NCBI RefSeq assembly: GCF_000308615.1
Contig: NZ_BAGB01000028.1
Span: 1 to 64,000 of the forward strand
Origin: Nocardia jiangxiensis NBRC 101359
GTDB lineage: Bacteria; Actinomycetota; Actinomycetes; Mycobacteriales; Mycobacteriaceae
Length of the DNA: 64,000 nucleotides
Reading direction: 5' to 3'
The translations under genes and the position numbers were made by a program. Below the pieces are notes generated by a model, which was not told where the DNA came from, ran no database searches, and saw only the letters and a program-made list of their open reading frames with translations. Of the stretch, positions 28,304-36,565 are shown in pieces (the first letter of the stretch is position 1; every line of letters starts with the position of its first letter).

Positions 28304-28972
28304 TCAGGCCGCGGCGAGTGCGGTGGCTTCGGCACGCTCTCCGGCCGCCTTCCACCGGCGACCGAGCGCGATGCTCAGCCCGATCAGCACGGTGAAGGTC
28401 ACCACCATCATGACCGTGGACAACCACACCATGGTCGAGACGGGCAGCTGATAGACCAGGAAAACTCGCAGTGCGGCCTCGCCGAGCAGGCCGACGCCCC
28501 AGATTCCGCTCAGCATGCCGAACGCCCGTCGCATGGCCGGGCGAGTCCGGTACCGCTCCTCGAACGCGGCCGCCTTGGCCGGGTCGGACCCGGCCATCCC
28601 GCTGCGCGCGGCCACGTAGACCAGCGGTTTGCCGATCAGGGCGCTGCCCAGGAATGCCAGCCCGATCAGGCCCGTGACGACCGAATCCTTCGCCAGCATG
28701 AATCGCGCGTCGCCGGAGAGGAAGGTCATCGCGAACCCGATCACGAATCCGGCCAGGATCACTCCCGCGAAGAGGTCGACCTTACGTTTGTGCGCGACCT
28801 CCGCGAGCAGGAACGCACCCGAGATCACGGTGCCCGCACCGAGTGCGACCAGATTGCTCGCCCCCAGGGCGTGCAGTGCGTAGTACGCGACGAGCGGCAC
28901 CCCGACGTCGCGCAGGATCTGGCGGACCATCGCTCGGCGGTCGGGTGTGGGCGCTGCCTGGGTGGCGGTCAT
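28304..28972 (-). CDS. VC0807-like integral membrane protein
   Basis: 222 residues with about five to six hydrophobic helices, for example LVALGAGTVISGAFLLAEVA and LFAGVILAGFVIGFAMTFLS. The motif region SALIGKPLVYVAARSGMAG is typical of the VC0807/IspA-like (intracellular septation-like) membrane family in actinobacteria. No enzymatic motif. The upstream 240 bases carry a long perfect dyad (29057-29084) that may be its operator. Function unknown. Confidence 0.72.
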   Translation of the reverse strand: MTATQAAPTPDRRAMVRQILRDVGVPLVAYYALHALGASNLVALGAGTVISGAFLLAEVAHKRKVDLFAGVILAGFVIGFAMTFLSGDARFMLAKDSVVTGLIGLAFLGSALIGKPLVYVAARSGMAGSDPAKAAAFEERYRTRPAMRRAFGMLSGIWGVGLLGEAALRVFLVYQLPVSTMVWLSTVMMVVTFTVLIGLSIALGRRWKAAGERAEATALAAA

Positions 28973-29056
28973 CTCGGACTCCCGTGAACGGAGGTGGCTG
29001 TGTCGACTCCCAAATTACGGTCGCCGAGTGCGCCCCACCCGGCTCGTTCGTCACGA

Positions 29057-29084
29057 ACCACCCATGACGGTTGTCATGGGTGGT
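29057..29084. promoter_or_regulatory. Long perfect dyad upstream of the VC0807-like gene
   Basis: Twelve-base perfect arms ACCACCCATGAC / GTCATGGGTGGT separated by GGTT. It lies 85 bases before the start of the VC0807-like gene and 129 bases past the stop of the ADP-ribosylglycohydrolase gene, both on the minus strand. It could be an operator for the former or a terminator for the latter; there is no T-run. Confidence 0.5.
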
Positions 29085-29212
29085 GGCGCGCTGCCGGTCA
29101 CGGTCACACGGTCGCGACCGTACCGAGGCAGGGTTATGGTCTTGTGGGTCAGTCGGTTTCGGAGGGATGAGGTTTGTTCGGGTTCGGGCGCGGTTCGCGA
29201 GGACAAGAGATT

Positions 29213-30157
29213 TCACCGACTGCCCGTGAACCACCGGCGAAGACGACCCGGTCCGGCCTTGGCTGGACGAGCTCGATCCAGCCAGCCGGGCAACGGTTCT
29301 CGCGCGGCGAGCCATTCGCGGGGGACCGCCTCGCTCCCGGTGTGGGCGGCGACGATGCCGCCCACGATCGCCGCGGTGGTGTCGATATCTCCGCCCGCGG
29401 CAAGGCATGTGGTGATCGCGGTGGGGTAGTCCTGCAGATGCGTCGCCGCGATCCACAGGGTGAGTGGCACGGTGTCCTGTGCGGTGACGTGGGAGCCGTT
29501 GCCGAGTTCGTCGGCGACCTGCTGGACCGAAGCGCCGAGTAGCGTTCGGGCGCGGCGGATTCCGCGACTGGTCTCGCTGTCGCCGAGACGATCGAGCACG
29601 GTGGTGATGAATTCCTCCGGCGCGGGCCGTATTCCGGCCTTCCGGGCGTGCGCCGCGTGCCCGGCCGCGAGTGCCACCGCGACCGCGCCGCTGATCCCTT
29701 CGGGATGCATATGCGTCACCTGGGCCGAGCGGATTGCCTGGGCGACAATCGTTTCCGGATCACCGGCGAAGTAGGCCCCGAGCGCCGCGACCCGCATGGC
29801 CGCACCGTTGCCGCACGAGCCCTGATGATCGAACGCCGCGGCGGACACCTCGCGCCACGGCGCGCCCTTGCGGATGCGGCTCAGGTTCCCGACCGTGGCG
29901 AAGCCGTAGTCGCGATCCGGATCGCACCGCCGCGCGAAGACCTCGGCGAGACGATCCTGATCGATCGCGCCGCGCGTGCACAGTTCGGCGACCACACTGC
30001 AGGCCATCTCGGTGTCGTCGGTCCATCGCCACTGCCCGACCGGGACGGCCCCGGCGCGCAGCGCATCGACCGACGTGCGCATGACGGGGAATTGCTGGCC
30101 GAGTGCATCCCCCACCGACAGGCCCTCGAGCGAGTCGAACATCATCTCGACATACAT
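29213..30157 (-). CDS. ADP-ribosylglycohydrolase family protein
   Basis: 314 residues. The metal-binding motifs of DraG/ARH3-type enzymes are present: QWRWTDDTEMACSVV near residue 45, SCGNGAAMRVAALGAYFAG near 113 and GGDIDTTAAIVGGIVA near 255. These bind two Mg2+ ions and hydrolyse ADP-ribosyl bonds on proteins or nucleic acids. No ADP-ribosyltransferase gene is adjacent, so it may act on a distant system or on free ADP-ribose conjugates. A Met four codons downstream is an alternative start. Confidence 0.9.
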   Translation of the reverse strand: MYVEMMFDSLEGLSVGDALGQQFPVMRTSVDALRAGAVPVGQWRWTDDTEMACSVVAELCTRGAIDQDRLAEVFARRCDPDRDYGFATVGNLSRIRKGAPWREVSAAAFDHQGSCGNGAAMRVAALGAYFAGDPETIVAQAIRSAQVTHMHPEGISGAVAVALAAGHAAHARKAGIRPAPEEFITTVLDRLGDSETSRGIRRARTLLGASVQQVADELGNGSHVTAQDTVPLTLWIAATHLQDYPTAITTCLAAGGDIDTTAAIVGGIVAAHTGSEAVPREWLAAREPLPGWLDRARPAKAGPGRLRRWFTGSR

Positions 30158-30199
30158 TGCAGCCGAGTTTATGTCGCGCGTCGGAATTCGTCGACGGAG

Positions 30200-31126
30200 T
30201 CAGAGGGTGAGCACGAGCTTGCCCTGGAGGTGACCGCCGTCGAGCAGCCGGTGCGCGTCGGCGACGCGCTCGAAGGGGAACGTCTCCTGCACGTGGACCC
30301 GGAGCCTGCCCTGTTCGACGAGTTCGACGAGCCGTTGCAGGGCAACCGGATCCGGGTCGACCGCGATGCCGCTGAAGCGCATGCCGGCCGCCTCGAACTT
30401 CGCGGCGAGTTCCGAATCCTCCTCGGCGACCGCTGTCACCAGGTGCCCTCCTGGCCGGAGCACTGCGAGCGACCGTTCGACGGTGTCGCCGCCGAGTGTG
30501 TCGAGCACCATATCGATGTCGCTGACCGCCTCGGTGAAATCGACTGTCCTGTAGTCGATCACCTCGTCGGCGCCGAGCCCTTGGACGAACTCTCGTTTGC
30601 TCCCGCCTGCTGTCGCGATCACGTGCGCGCCGAGCGATTTCGCGATCTGGATCGCGACGTGGCCGACCCCGCCGCCACCGCCGTGGACCAGGACGCGGTC
30701 ACCCGCGCTCACGCCGCCGAGGTCGACGAGGCCCTGCCACGCCGTCAGCCCGACGACCGGCAACGCGGCCGCCTCGACGTGTGAGAGCGACGCCGGTTTG
30801 CGCGTCAGGTGCAATGCCGGAGCAGATACGAATTCGGCGTACGCACCGGCCGCCCGCGGGAACAGCGGCATTCCGAAAACCTCGTCGCCGGGCCGCAAGC
30901 GCCACGTCTGCGCCTGTTCGACCACACCGCTGATATCCCAGCCGAGAATGAACGGCGGCTTGCCGATCAACGGGAATTCGCCGGCGCGCAGTCGCGCCTC
31001 CAGCGGGTTCAGCCCGATCGCCTCGACACGGACGAGGACCTCGGTCGGCAGGGGCCGGGGCGCGGGCGCGTCCACGATGGTGAGCACCTCGGGACCGCCG
31101 ATCTCCTGCTGGGTGATGATTCGCAT
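30200..31126 (-). CDS. NADPH-dependent quinone oxidoreductase-like MDR protein
   Basis: 308 residues. MRIITQQEIGGPEVLTIVD opens the GroES-like half, which has no zinc ligands; RVLVHGGGGGVGHVAIQIAK binds NADPH; the end (HLQGKLVLTL) is typical. The ATG at 31126 follows AGGAGAGTC, better than the upstream in-frame start at 31177. Divergent from an HxlR regulator with 77 bases between starts, the usual pattern for quinone or aldehyde stress detoxification pairs. Confidence 0.88.
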   Translation of the reverse strand: MRIITQQEIGGPEVLTIVDAPAPRPLPTEVLVRVEAIGLNPLEARLRAGEFPLIGKPPFILGWDISGVVEQAQTWRLRPGDEVFGMPLFPRAAGAYAEFVSAPALHLTRKPASLSHVEAAALPVVGLTAWQGLVDLGGVSAGDRVLVHGGGGGVGHVAIQIAKSLGAHVIATAGGSKREFVQGLGADEVIDYRTVDFTEAVSDIDMVLDTLGGDTVERSLAVLRPGGHLVTAVAEEDSELAAKFEAAGMRFSGIAVDPDPVALQRLVELVEQGRLRVHVQETFPFERVADAHRLLDGGHLQGKLVLTL

Positions 31127-31166
31127 GACTCTCCTGGCTTCGGAGGGGGAAGGAAAAACCAGGCTA

Positions 31167-31184
31167 GGTTTCCCCATGGGAACC
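31167..31184. promoter_or_regulatory. Candidate HxlR operator
   Basis: Imperfect dyad GGTTTCC ... GGGAACC in the 77-base region between the oxidoreductase and hxlR-type genes. HxlR proteins commonly bind such sites in the shared promoter. One arm has a mismatch. Confidence 0.35.
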
Positions 31185-31203
31185 CCCAGGTACCTTTGGC
31201 GCC

Positions 31204-31584
31204 ATGAGCGGTTTCGGCCCCGGTGCCCCCTTTCTAGCCGACTGTCCGGGGCGTCTGGCGGTCGAGCTGATCGCCGACAAGTGGACCGTGGTCGTGCTCT
31301 ACGGCCTCAGCCGCGGCCCGGTGCGCCACGGTGAGCTGATCGAGCTGATCGGCGGCATCTCCCGCAAGGTGCTCACCCAGACGCTCCGACGGCTCGAATC
31401 ACACGGACTCGTGCGCCGCCACGCGTATGCCGAAGTGCCGCCCCGCGTCGAGTACGAACTCACTCCGCTCGGAGCGACGCTGATCGATCCGATCCACGTC
31501 CTGACCGAGTGGGCACGGGAAAACGGTGACGCGGTCCTCGAGGCGCTCGACGCCGATTCCGACCCGGTCGCCGAGAACGGTTGA
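31204..31584 (+). CDS. HxlR family transcriptional regulator
   Basis: 126 residues. The winged helix runs RLAVELIADKWTVVVLYGLS, then HGELIELIGGISRKVLTQTL and the wing LVRRHAYAEVPPRVEYELT. A Cys at the N-terminus (FLADCPGRLAV) sits where redox-sensing members such as YodB carry their sensor. It probably represses the divergent oxidoreductase gene under quinone or electrophile stress; this is inferred from family and layout. Confidence 0.9.
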   Translation: MSGFGPGAPFLADCPGRLAVELIADKWTVVVLYGLSRGPVRHGELIELIGGISRKVLTQTLRRLESHGLVRRHAYAEVPPRVEYELTPLGATLIDPIHVLTEWARENGDAVLEALDADSDPVAENG

Positions 31585-31952
31585 GTCCGTACCGCTTCGA
31601 AGGTTGTGCGGTGACCGGATCGGACCCTCGCGGCGGACCGTCGCGAACTCGTCACGGTGCGCGTCCGAGACAGATGTGACCTGCGTCGTTGCCATCCTGA
31701 GGCGGGGAATGGAGTATCGAAGGTGGTCGGCCGAGGATGCCCGGCATGTCGGGCTCGCGCTCGGCCGGATGTACGACCGAATCCGGGCGGGAAGGGGGTT
31801 CGTACGCCCTCTGGGAGGGCCGACTGGTCGGTCTGTAATGCTGCCGAACCGGCGAGCGATCACAGGGCGGCGGACGGCCCGCCGACCGGGCGGGACCGGT
31901 GGATCCGACACCGAACCAGCGCTGGATTGTGTCACCGGAGAGGACGAATGTG
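31585..31952. other. Intergenic region before the PPOX-like gene
   Basis: 368 bases with no convincing gene. A six-base hairpin GCCCTC-N3-GAGGGC lies near 31808-31822, and AGAGGACGA before 31953 serves as the ribosome site of the next gene. Confidence 0.4.
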
Positions 31953-32480
31953 ATGGCAGGAACCCTGGTGGATGTCCCTACCAACTACCGACAGATCGCC
32001 CAGCCGGATCCTGCGGCGAATTCGCGGCGGGTACCGGCTCGCTCCGGAAGATCCCAGCTCGCGATGATGTGGCAGGAGGCGAAGACGGCCCTGGTCACGC
32101 GCGTCGCCGGCCCGCAACAGTTGGTGACGGTGCCCCGGCTGGTCGTCCCGATCGGGCACAACCAGTTGGCATTTCGCGTCTCCTCCTACGCCGAGGAGGC
32201 CGAGCAGCTCGCCCAGGACGGCCGGGTGATCGTGCAACCCGGCGACTGGCGCGGCAACCCGGCCCTCGGTTCACATCAGTGGCACGGGCAGGCCCAGGTC
32301 GTGACCGGAGGCACCCTGCTGCCGTTCGTGCAATCGGAGATCGACGCCAAGTACCGGTGGCGAACCTCCGTGGCGCGCATGGCACATCGCGTGGCGCGGG
32401 GTGCGGCGCCCTACGGCGACGTCGTCGTGCTGGTGACCGTGCGCGAACCGGTCCCGATGCTGATGCCGCCGTCGCAGTGA
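31953..32480 (+). CDS. PPOX-class flavin/F420 split-barrel protein
   Basis: 175 residues. The part NQLAFRVSSYAEEAEQLAQD with GRVIVQPGDWRGNPALGSHQ and HGQAQVVTGG corresponds to the central strands of pyridoxamine-phosphate-oxidase-like F420- or FMN-binding proteins (family form: K--NL--DPRV-VQPCD-RG-P--G---V-G-A-VV). The N-terminal 30 residues are basic and unstructured. Such proteins reduce or bind F420/biliverdin-type cofactors; the substrate is unknown. Its 3' two thirds is overlapped antisense by the run-on end of the next gene. Confidence 0.65.
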   Translation: MAGTLVDVPTNYRQIAQPDPAANSRRVPARSGRSQLAMMWQEAKTALVTRVAGPQQLVTVPRLVVPIGHNQLAFRVSSYAEEAEQLAQDGRVIVQPGDWRGNPALGSHQWHGQAQVVTGGTLLPFVQSEIDAKYRWRTSVARMAHRVARGAAPYGDVVVLVTVREPVPMLMPPSQ

Positions 32481-33375
32481 CGCCCCGCATCGCCACCCGG
32501 TGACGGTCCGAGCGAAAGACGTTGCGGCAGCGTCGTTGTTCGTCAGCGGCGAAATCGGTGGAGGTGCTCACCGCTGCCCACTGCTCGGTTTCCGCGGCGC
32601 GGATCCTGCCCGCGTCGCGTGCCGCGGCGAGGGCGTCGCTGCCGAGTAGTAGGCGGCGGGGCGGGTTCTCATCGGCGACGACGTCGATGAGGACCTTCGC
32701 CGCGCGGGCGGGATCTCCGGGCTGGCTGCCGTGGCTGTCCTGCCGGTACCGGTTGATCGCGCCGACGGTCTGCTCGTAGTCGGGGCCGACGGTGTGCAGG
32801 GTCATCGACGAACCCTGCCAGTCGGTGCGGAAGCCGCCGGGTTCGACGATGACGACCTGCACTCCGAACGGTGCGACCTCGCTGGCGAGCACTTCGGAGA
32901 ATCCTTCCACCGCGAATTTGGCGGTCTGGTACGCGCCCATTCCCGGTGTGCCGCCGACCCTTCCGCCGATCGAGGAGAACTGGACGAATATTCCGGACCG
33001 CTGGGCGCGCAGCACCGGCAGCGCGGCGCGGGTGACGTTGACGACGCCGAACAGATTGGTCTCGACCTGGGTGCGGAAATCCTGCTCGGCCATCTCTTCG
33101 ATCGGTGCGCTGTTGGCGTAACCGGCGTTGTTGACCACGACGTCGAGGTGGCCGAACGCGTCGATCGCTTGCTGAACCGCGTGTTCGGCGGCGGCCGCAT
33201 CGGTGACGTCCAGCGCCACGGCCCGGATCCGCTCGCCGTGGGCGGTCGCCAGATCGTCGAGTTGCTCGGGTCGGCGTGCGGTGGCGACGACCTGGTCTCC
33301 TGCCGCGAGGACCGCTTCGGTGAGGTGACGGCCGAAGCCGCGAGATGCTCCGGTGATCAACCATGTTCTGGTCAT
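32095..33375 (-). CDS. SDR oxidoreductase with aberrant C-terminal run-on
   Basis: The first about 278 residues are a complete short-chain dehydrogenase: TGASRGFGRHLTEA for NAD(P), NNAGY, catalytic Ser in FSSIGGRVGG and YQTAKFAVEG for Tyr-x-x-x-Lys. Relatives end near residue 280 (here AAVSTSTDFAADEQ, about 32540). In this sequence the frame continues for some 145 Arg/Pro-rich residues, antisense to the PPOX-like gene. A TGA in another frame at 32543-32545 lies exactly where the family ends, so a frameshift has probably removed the natural stop (or is a sequencing error). Divergent from a TetR gene. Confidence 0.8.
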   Translation of the reverse strand: MTRTWLITGASRGFGRHLTEAVLAAGDQVVATARRPEQLDDLATAHGERIRAVALDVTDAAAAEHAVQQAIDAFGHLDVVVNNAGYANSAPIEEMAEQDFRTQVETNLFGVVNVTRAALPVLRAQRSGIFVQFSSIGGRVGGTPGMGAYQTAKFAVEGFSEVLASEVAPFGVQVVIVEPGGFRTDWQGSSMTLHTVGPDYEQTVGAINRYRQDSHGSQPGDPARAAKVLIDVVADENPPRRLLLGSDALAAARDAGRIRAAETEQWAAVSTSTDFAADEQRRCRNVFRSDRHRVAMRGVTATAASASGPVRARSPARRRRRRAPHPAPRDVPCAPRRFATGTWRRSPIARTAAGCLRSRPGPARATDVNRGPGCRASRRVARSPGRPGRAARPPRRRRRREMPTGCARSGRPAGAPSPTVAGRRRA

Positions 33376-33436
33376 GAGCGGTTTCTCCGTTCCGATTCAC
33401 TGTCCGCGTCGGGTGACGGTGTCTGCCCGTACGCAC

Positions 33437-33462
33437 TAACTGTCACATCAACGTAGCAGTTA
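33437..33462. promoter_or_regulatory. Dyad between SDR and tetR genes
   Basis: Perfect six-base arms TAACTG / CAGTTA, 14 bases apart, in the 126-156-base divergent region. The site is a good candidate operator of the adjacent TetR protein. Confidence 0.45.
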
Positions 33463-33531
33463 TCGAAGTTTATTCCATCTGAATGTGGCTGATGTTCGGC
33501 GATGAGCGGCACTGCCGGATACCTTGGAGCG

Positions 33532-34101
33532 ATGAGAGCGGATGCGGCGCACAACCTGGAACTCGTCCTGCGCACCGGCGCGCGGCTGCTCGCCGACGAT
33601 CCCTCGGTGAGCATCGCCGCCATTGCCGCTGCCGCCGGGGTGGACCGGCGCACCGTGTACCGCCGCTTCGCCTCCCGAGAGGACCTGCTCGCCGCGGTGT
33701 ACCGCGCCCGCTACGACGCGGTCGAGGAGGTGATCGCCGCGGCGAGATTGCGGGAGGCGCCCGTCGGTGTCGCACTGCACCGCTACGTGGAGGGCATCAT
33801 CGAGGTGAATCGCCGCTGGCCCGTCGAGACGTTCCGCATGTTGTCCGAGAAGACGATTCGCGACCGTCGCGAGGGGTTCATCGCGGAGGTCGAGCACTTC
33901 CTGCGCCGCGCCACCGAGGAGGGACTGCTGCGCGAGGATCTGCCGCAGGGCTGGATCGGCGCGGTGCTGCCGTCGCTGCTGCTGCGGGCCGCCGAGGACC
34001 TCCCCGAGCTCAGCGCCGCTCAGGCCGCCGACGTCGTGGTGGACACACTGATCAACGGATTCGGCGTCGGTGCACCCGATCGACGTGCCGCATTCCGGTG
34101 A
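33532..34101 (+). CDS. TetR family transcriptional regulator
   Basis: 189 residues. The N-terminal helix-turn-helix SIAAIAAAAGVDRRTVYRRF is followed by ASREDLLAAVYRARYDAVEE, the standard TetR lead into the ligand domain. It probably regulates the divergent SDR gene. ATG at 33532 is taken; an in-frame ATG at 33502 is possible and neither has a clear ribosome site. Confidence 0.88.
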   Translation: MRADAAHNLELVLRTGARLLADDPSVSIAAIAAAAGVDRRTVYRRFASREDLLAAVYRARYDAVEEVIAAARLREAPVGVALHRYVEGIIEVNRRWPVETFRMLSEKTIRDRREGFIAEVEHFLRRATEEGLLREDLPQGWIGAVLPSLLLRAAEDLPELSAAQAADVVVDTLINGFGVGAPDRRAAFR

Positions 34102-34125
34102 AAGGAGCTGCGGCGCAAGGCGATA

Positions 34126-34881
34126 TCAATGCGGGCTCGCCGCGATGGCATCGCGGACCGAGGTCTCCTGGCGGCCGAGGAATTTCGGATCGGGTTGGAC
34201 CAGCATCGAATACACCGCCTTGATCGCGGCGATCTGATCACGTACCCAGCATTTGTCGTAGGTGAGGTTGTGCGCCTGGCTGTGATCGCCGACCGCGGTG
34301 GTCCGGATGCCCACCGACCGGCACAGGGCGATGGTGCGCGGGACGCTGAAATCCTGGGTGACCACGATCGCGTTGCGCACCCCGAAGATGCGGTAGGCGC
34401 GAGCGCAGGACTGATAGGTGTCGAAACCGGCGTAGTCCAGGGCGATCTTGTTCGCGGGCACGCCCTTGTCGATCAGATATCTGCGCATCGCATCGGGTTC
34501 GTCGTAGGTCGGCGTGCCGAAATCTCCGGTCAGCAGCAGCGCCTGGACCTTGCCCGTATTCAGCAGGGTGCGAGCCAGGTCGAGCCGGCCGGCCACATAG
34601 GGGGAGGGTTGGCCGTTCGGGTAGATCTCCGCACCCGGCACCAACGCGACGTCGGCGGGCGGCACCGAGGTCGCGGAGTACTCCGGACCGCTCGCGCGCC
34701 ACCGGACGACGCCGATACAAACACCGACGAGCACCATCACCGTGAGCGCGGCCACCACCGCCACTCGGAGCAGAACCTTCGGCCGCAGCCAGGGCCTGAG
34801 GAAAGCTCCCACCCCCGAGGGGGTATCACGCGGACTCATGCGCGAAAGTCTGCCCGGTCGGGCACTCGATCCGGAATCCAT
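34126..34881 (-). CDS. SanA/YdcF-type DUF218 membrane-anchored protein
   Basis: 251 residues. One N-terminal membrane helix (LLRVAVVAALTVMVLVGVCI) anchors an extracytoplasmic DUF218 domain with VALVPGAEIYPNGQPSPYVA, LLLTGDFGTPTYDEPDAMRR and IALDYAGFDTYQSCARAYRI. These are the marks of SanA/YdcF proteins, whose E. coli member affects vancomycin exclusion. The role is probably envelope-related. ATG at 34881 follows GGGGCGGAAA; ATGs at 34899, 34839 and 34935 are alternatives. Confidence 0.82.
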   Translation of the reverse strand: MDSGSSARPGRLSRMSPRDTPSGVGAFLRPWLRPKVLLRVAVVAALTVMVLVGVCIGVVRWRASGPEYSATSVPPADVALVPGAEIYPNGQPSPYVAGRLDLARTLLNTGKVQALLLTGDFGTPTYDEPDAMRRYLIDKGVPANKIALDYAGFDTYQSCARAYRIFGVRNAIVVTQDFSVPRTIALCRSVGIRTTAVGDHSQAHNLTYDKCWVRDQIAAIKAVYSMLVQPDPKFLGRQETSVRDAIAASPH

Positions 34882-34903
34882 TTTTCCGCCCCGTGACATG
34901 AAG

Positions 34904-34917
34904 TAGAACACGTTATA
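34904..34917. promoter_or_regulatory. KstR-type operator TAGAACACGTTATA
   Basis: Exact match to the published KstR palindrome TNNAACNNGTTNNA, located 39 bases before the ATG of the NTF2-like gene and 22 bases before the divergent DUF218 gene. KstR represses sterol catabolic genes in mycobacteria, rhodococci and relatives. It is the only full match I noticed in the window. Confidence 0.65.
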
Positions 34918-34956
34918 GGTTAGGGGTGGGTTCATCGCCCCACGTCACGAAGGGAA

Positions 34957-35760
34957 ATGATGTCCGCAACTGGATCAGCCGCCGAACTGCTGGCCGCCGT
35001 CGAGGCGTCGCCACGGGCTGTCGCCGTGCACGATCGCGCCGCCTGGATCGGATTGTTCGCATCCGGAGCCCGGGTCGAGGATCCGGTCGGATCGCGTCCG
35101 CACATCGGGCACGCGGCGATCGAGCGCTTCTACGACACGTTCATCGCGCCCAACGGCATCGCCTTCCGGGTCGAGCACGACGTGGTGTGCGGTGCGACGG
35201 TATTCCGCGATCTGGTGATCGAGACGACCATGTCCACGGGCGTCACCCTGCGGGTGCCCATGCATCTGCGCTACGACCTCGAGCGAGAGGGCGGGGCGCT
35301 GAGAATTCGTGAGCTGCACGCGCATTGGGAACTGCCGGTGATGATCGTGCAGTTGCTGGCCGCCGGTGTGCGCGGACTCGCCGCGGCCGTGCGACTCGCC
35401 CCGCAGTTGCTCGGCAATCAGGGAATCGGTGGCGCATTGGGCTTCGCGCGCGGGTTCGTCCGGGTCGGGGCCGCGGGTAAGCGGGCCGCGACGGGGGTGA
35501 TCGAGGACGCCGCGCGTGGGGACGTCGACGGGGTGCGCGCGGCGCTGACACCGGGCGCGGTGCTCGAATGGCCGGCCGGAATCGCGGTGGATCCGGCCAC
35601 TTTCGTCGCCCAGGCCGCCGGAACCGAGGTAGCCAAGTCGATCGCGGCGGGGCGATATGTGACCGCATCGGTGGAGACGACCGCCGGGCGCGGGATCGCC
35701 GAGATCGTGGTCGCGCGCGGTGGACGGGTGTCGGCGGTCCGGGTCTACGTGTCCGACTGA
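34957..35760 (+). CDS. NTF2-like (ketosteroid isomerase-like) protein with KstR box
   Basis: 267 residues. The first 130 residues form an NTF2/SnoaL-like cone fold: VHDRAAWIGLFASGARVEDP, VGSRPHIGHAAIERFYDTFI and ELHAHWELPVMIVQ. The second half (GVRGLAAAVRLAPQLLGNQG...) has a hydrophobic helix followed by a second, less clear NTF2-like repeat (GVIEDAARGDVDGVRAALTP). The fold is used by steroid isomerases and hydratases. A KstR-type box stands immediately upstream, so a role in sterol or steroid turnover is likely, though the reaction is unknown. Confidence 0.75.
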   Translation: MMSATGSAAELLAAVEASPRAVAVHDRAAWIGLFASGARVEDPVGSRPHIGHAAIERFYDTFIAPNGIAFRVEHDVVCGATVFRDLVIETTMSTGVTLRVPMHLRYDLEREGGALRIRELHAHWELPVMIVQLLAAGVRGLAAAVRLAPQLLGNQGIGGALGFARGFVRVGAAGKRAATGVIEDAARGDVDGVRAALTPGAVLEWPAGIAVDPATFVAQAAGTEVAKSIAAGRYVTASVETTAGRGIAEIVVARGGRVSAVRVYVSD

Positions 35761-35959
35761 TCCGGACTGTCCGGTGCGTCGCGGTTTCGGCGGGCCGGTA
35801 CGCCGGAGTACTGTCTCCGGAACATCTCGAGCAGGCCGCTGTCCGGACTGTGCTGTCGCACTGCGATTCCCGGCAGATTCCCCGTGGGCTCACAGCTAAC
35901 TCTTACCTAGATCAACAACCGTTGGCTGCGCTTGCCCGAACACAAACGATGAAGGAAAT

Positions 35960-36565
35960 ATGAGATTGGTTTCACGAGCCGGTCGCTGGCTCATTCGCGG
36001 TGGGGCGGGGCTCGCCGTTCTGATGCTCGGATGTGGTGTGGCGCAAGCAGATACGGTTGTACCGCTACCCGATGGCCGGCAGCATTTCACCACCGCGACC
36101 GGTGTCGCGGTCGATTTCAGCCGCACCGGTGAGAAAGCGGTGCTCTCCCCGTCCCTGGCCTACAACGGCCTCTCGCGCACGGCCACCATGTCGGCCACGG
36201 TCTACGCGACCGCGCCGGGCGTGACCGGCGGCACGCTGGTCACCGGCTACCTGGTCGGATGTCAGGTCGATCTGTCCGGTGGGCTCTCACTCGGCGGCGA
36301 CGTCTATGTCTCGCCCGATTCGGCGTGGCCGGAGGTCGTGCCCAGTATCGATCTGGTGCCCGGCGGTGTGACGCAGGTGAAATTCGGGACCAAGAAGATG
36401 GATCCGAAAGCCGGTGCCATCGGCGTGGAGTACCACGACCGCGGCATCCAGGTCGACGGGTGCGCCGGATATGCGCAAGCGCGATCGTTCAGCACGTTGA
36501 CGGTCACCAACAGCCGGGGCACCTCCGAGGTCACCCTGTACGGCAACCCGTTCAGCATCGGATGA
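35960..36565 (+). CDS. MspA family outer-membrane porin
   Basis: 201 residues with a signal peptide (WLIRGGAGLAVLMLGCGVAQA, cut near residue 30). The mature start DTVVPLPDGRQHFTTATGVA, then GYLVGCQVDLSGGLSLGGD, and the end QVDGCAGYAQARSFSTLTVT match the MspA octameric porin of mycolata, which lets hydrophilic solutes and ions cross the mycomembrane. Length matches MspA. GAAGGA precedes the ATG. The second MspA gene overlaps its stop by ATGA, so the two are co-translated. Confidence 0.93.
   Translation: MRLVSRAGRWLIRGGAGLAVLMLGCGVAQADTVVPLPDGRQHFTTATGVAVDFSRTGEKAVLSPSLAYNGLSRTATMSATVYATAPGVTGGTLVTGYLVGCQVDLSGGLSLGGDVYVSPDSAWPEVVPSIDLVPGGVTQVKFGTKKMDPKAGAIGVEYHDRGIQVDGCAGYAQARSFSTLTVTNSRGTSEVTLYGNPFSIG

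Noticed and set aside
33441..33467. Second ECF41 promoter before the tetR gene
   Set aside because: TGTCACA is present, but the -10 position 16 bases on reads CGAA instead of CGTC.
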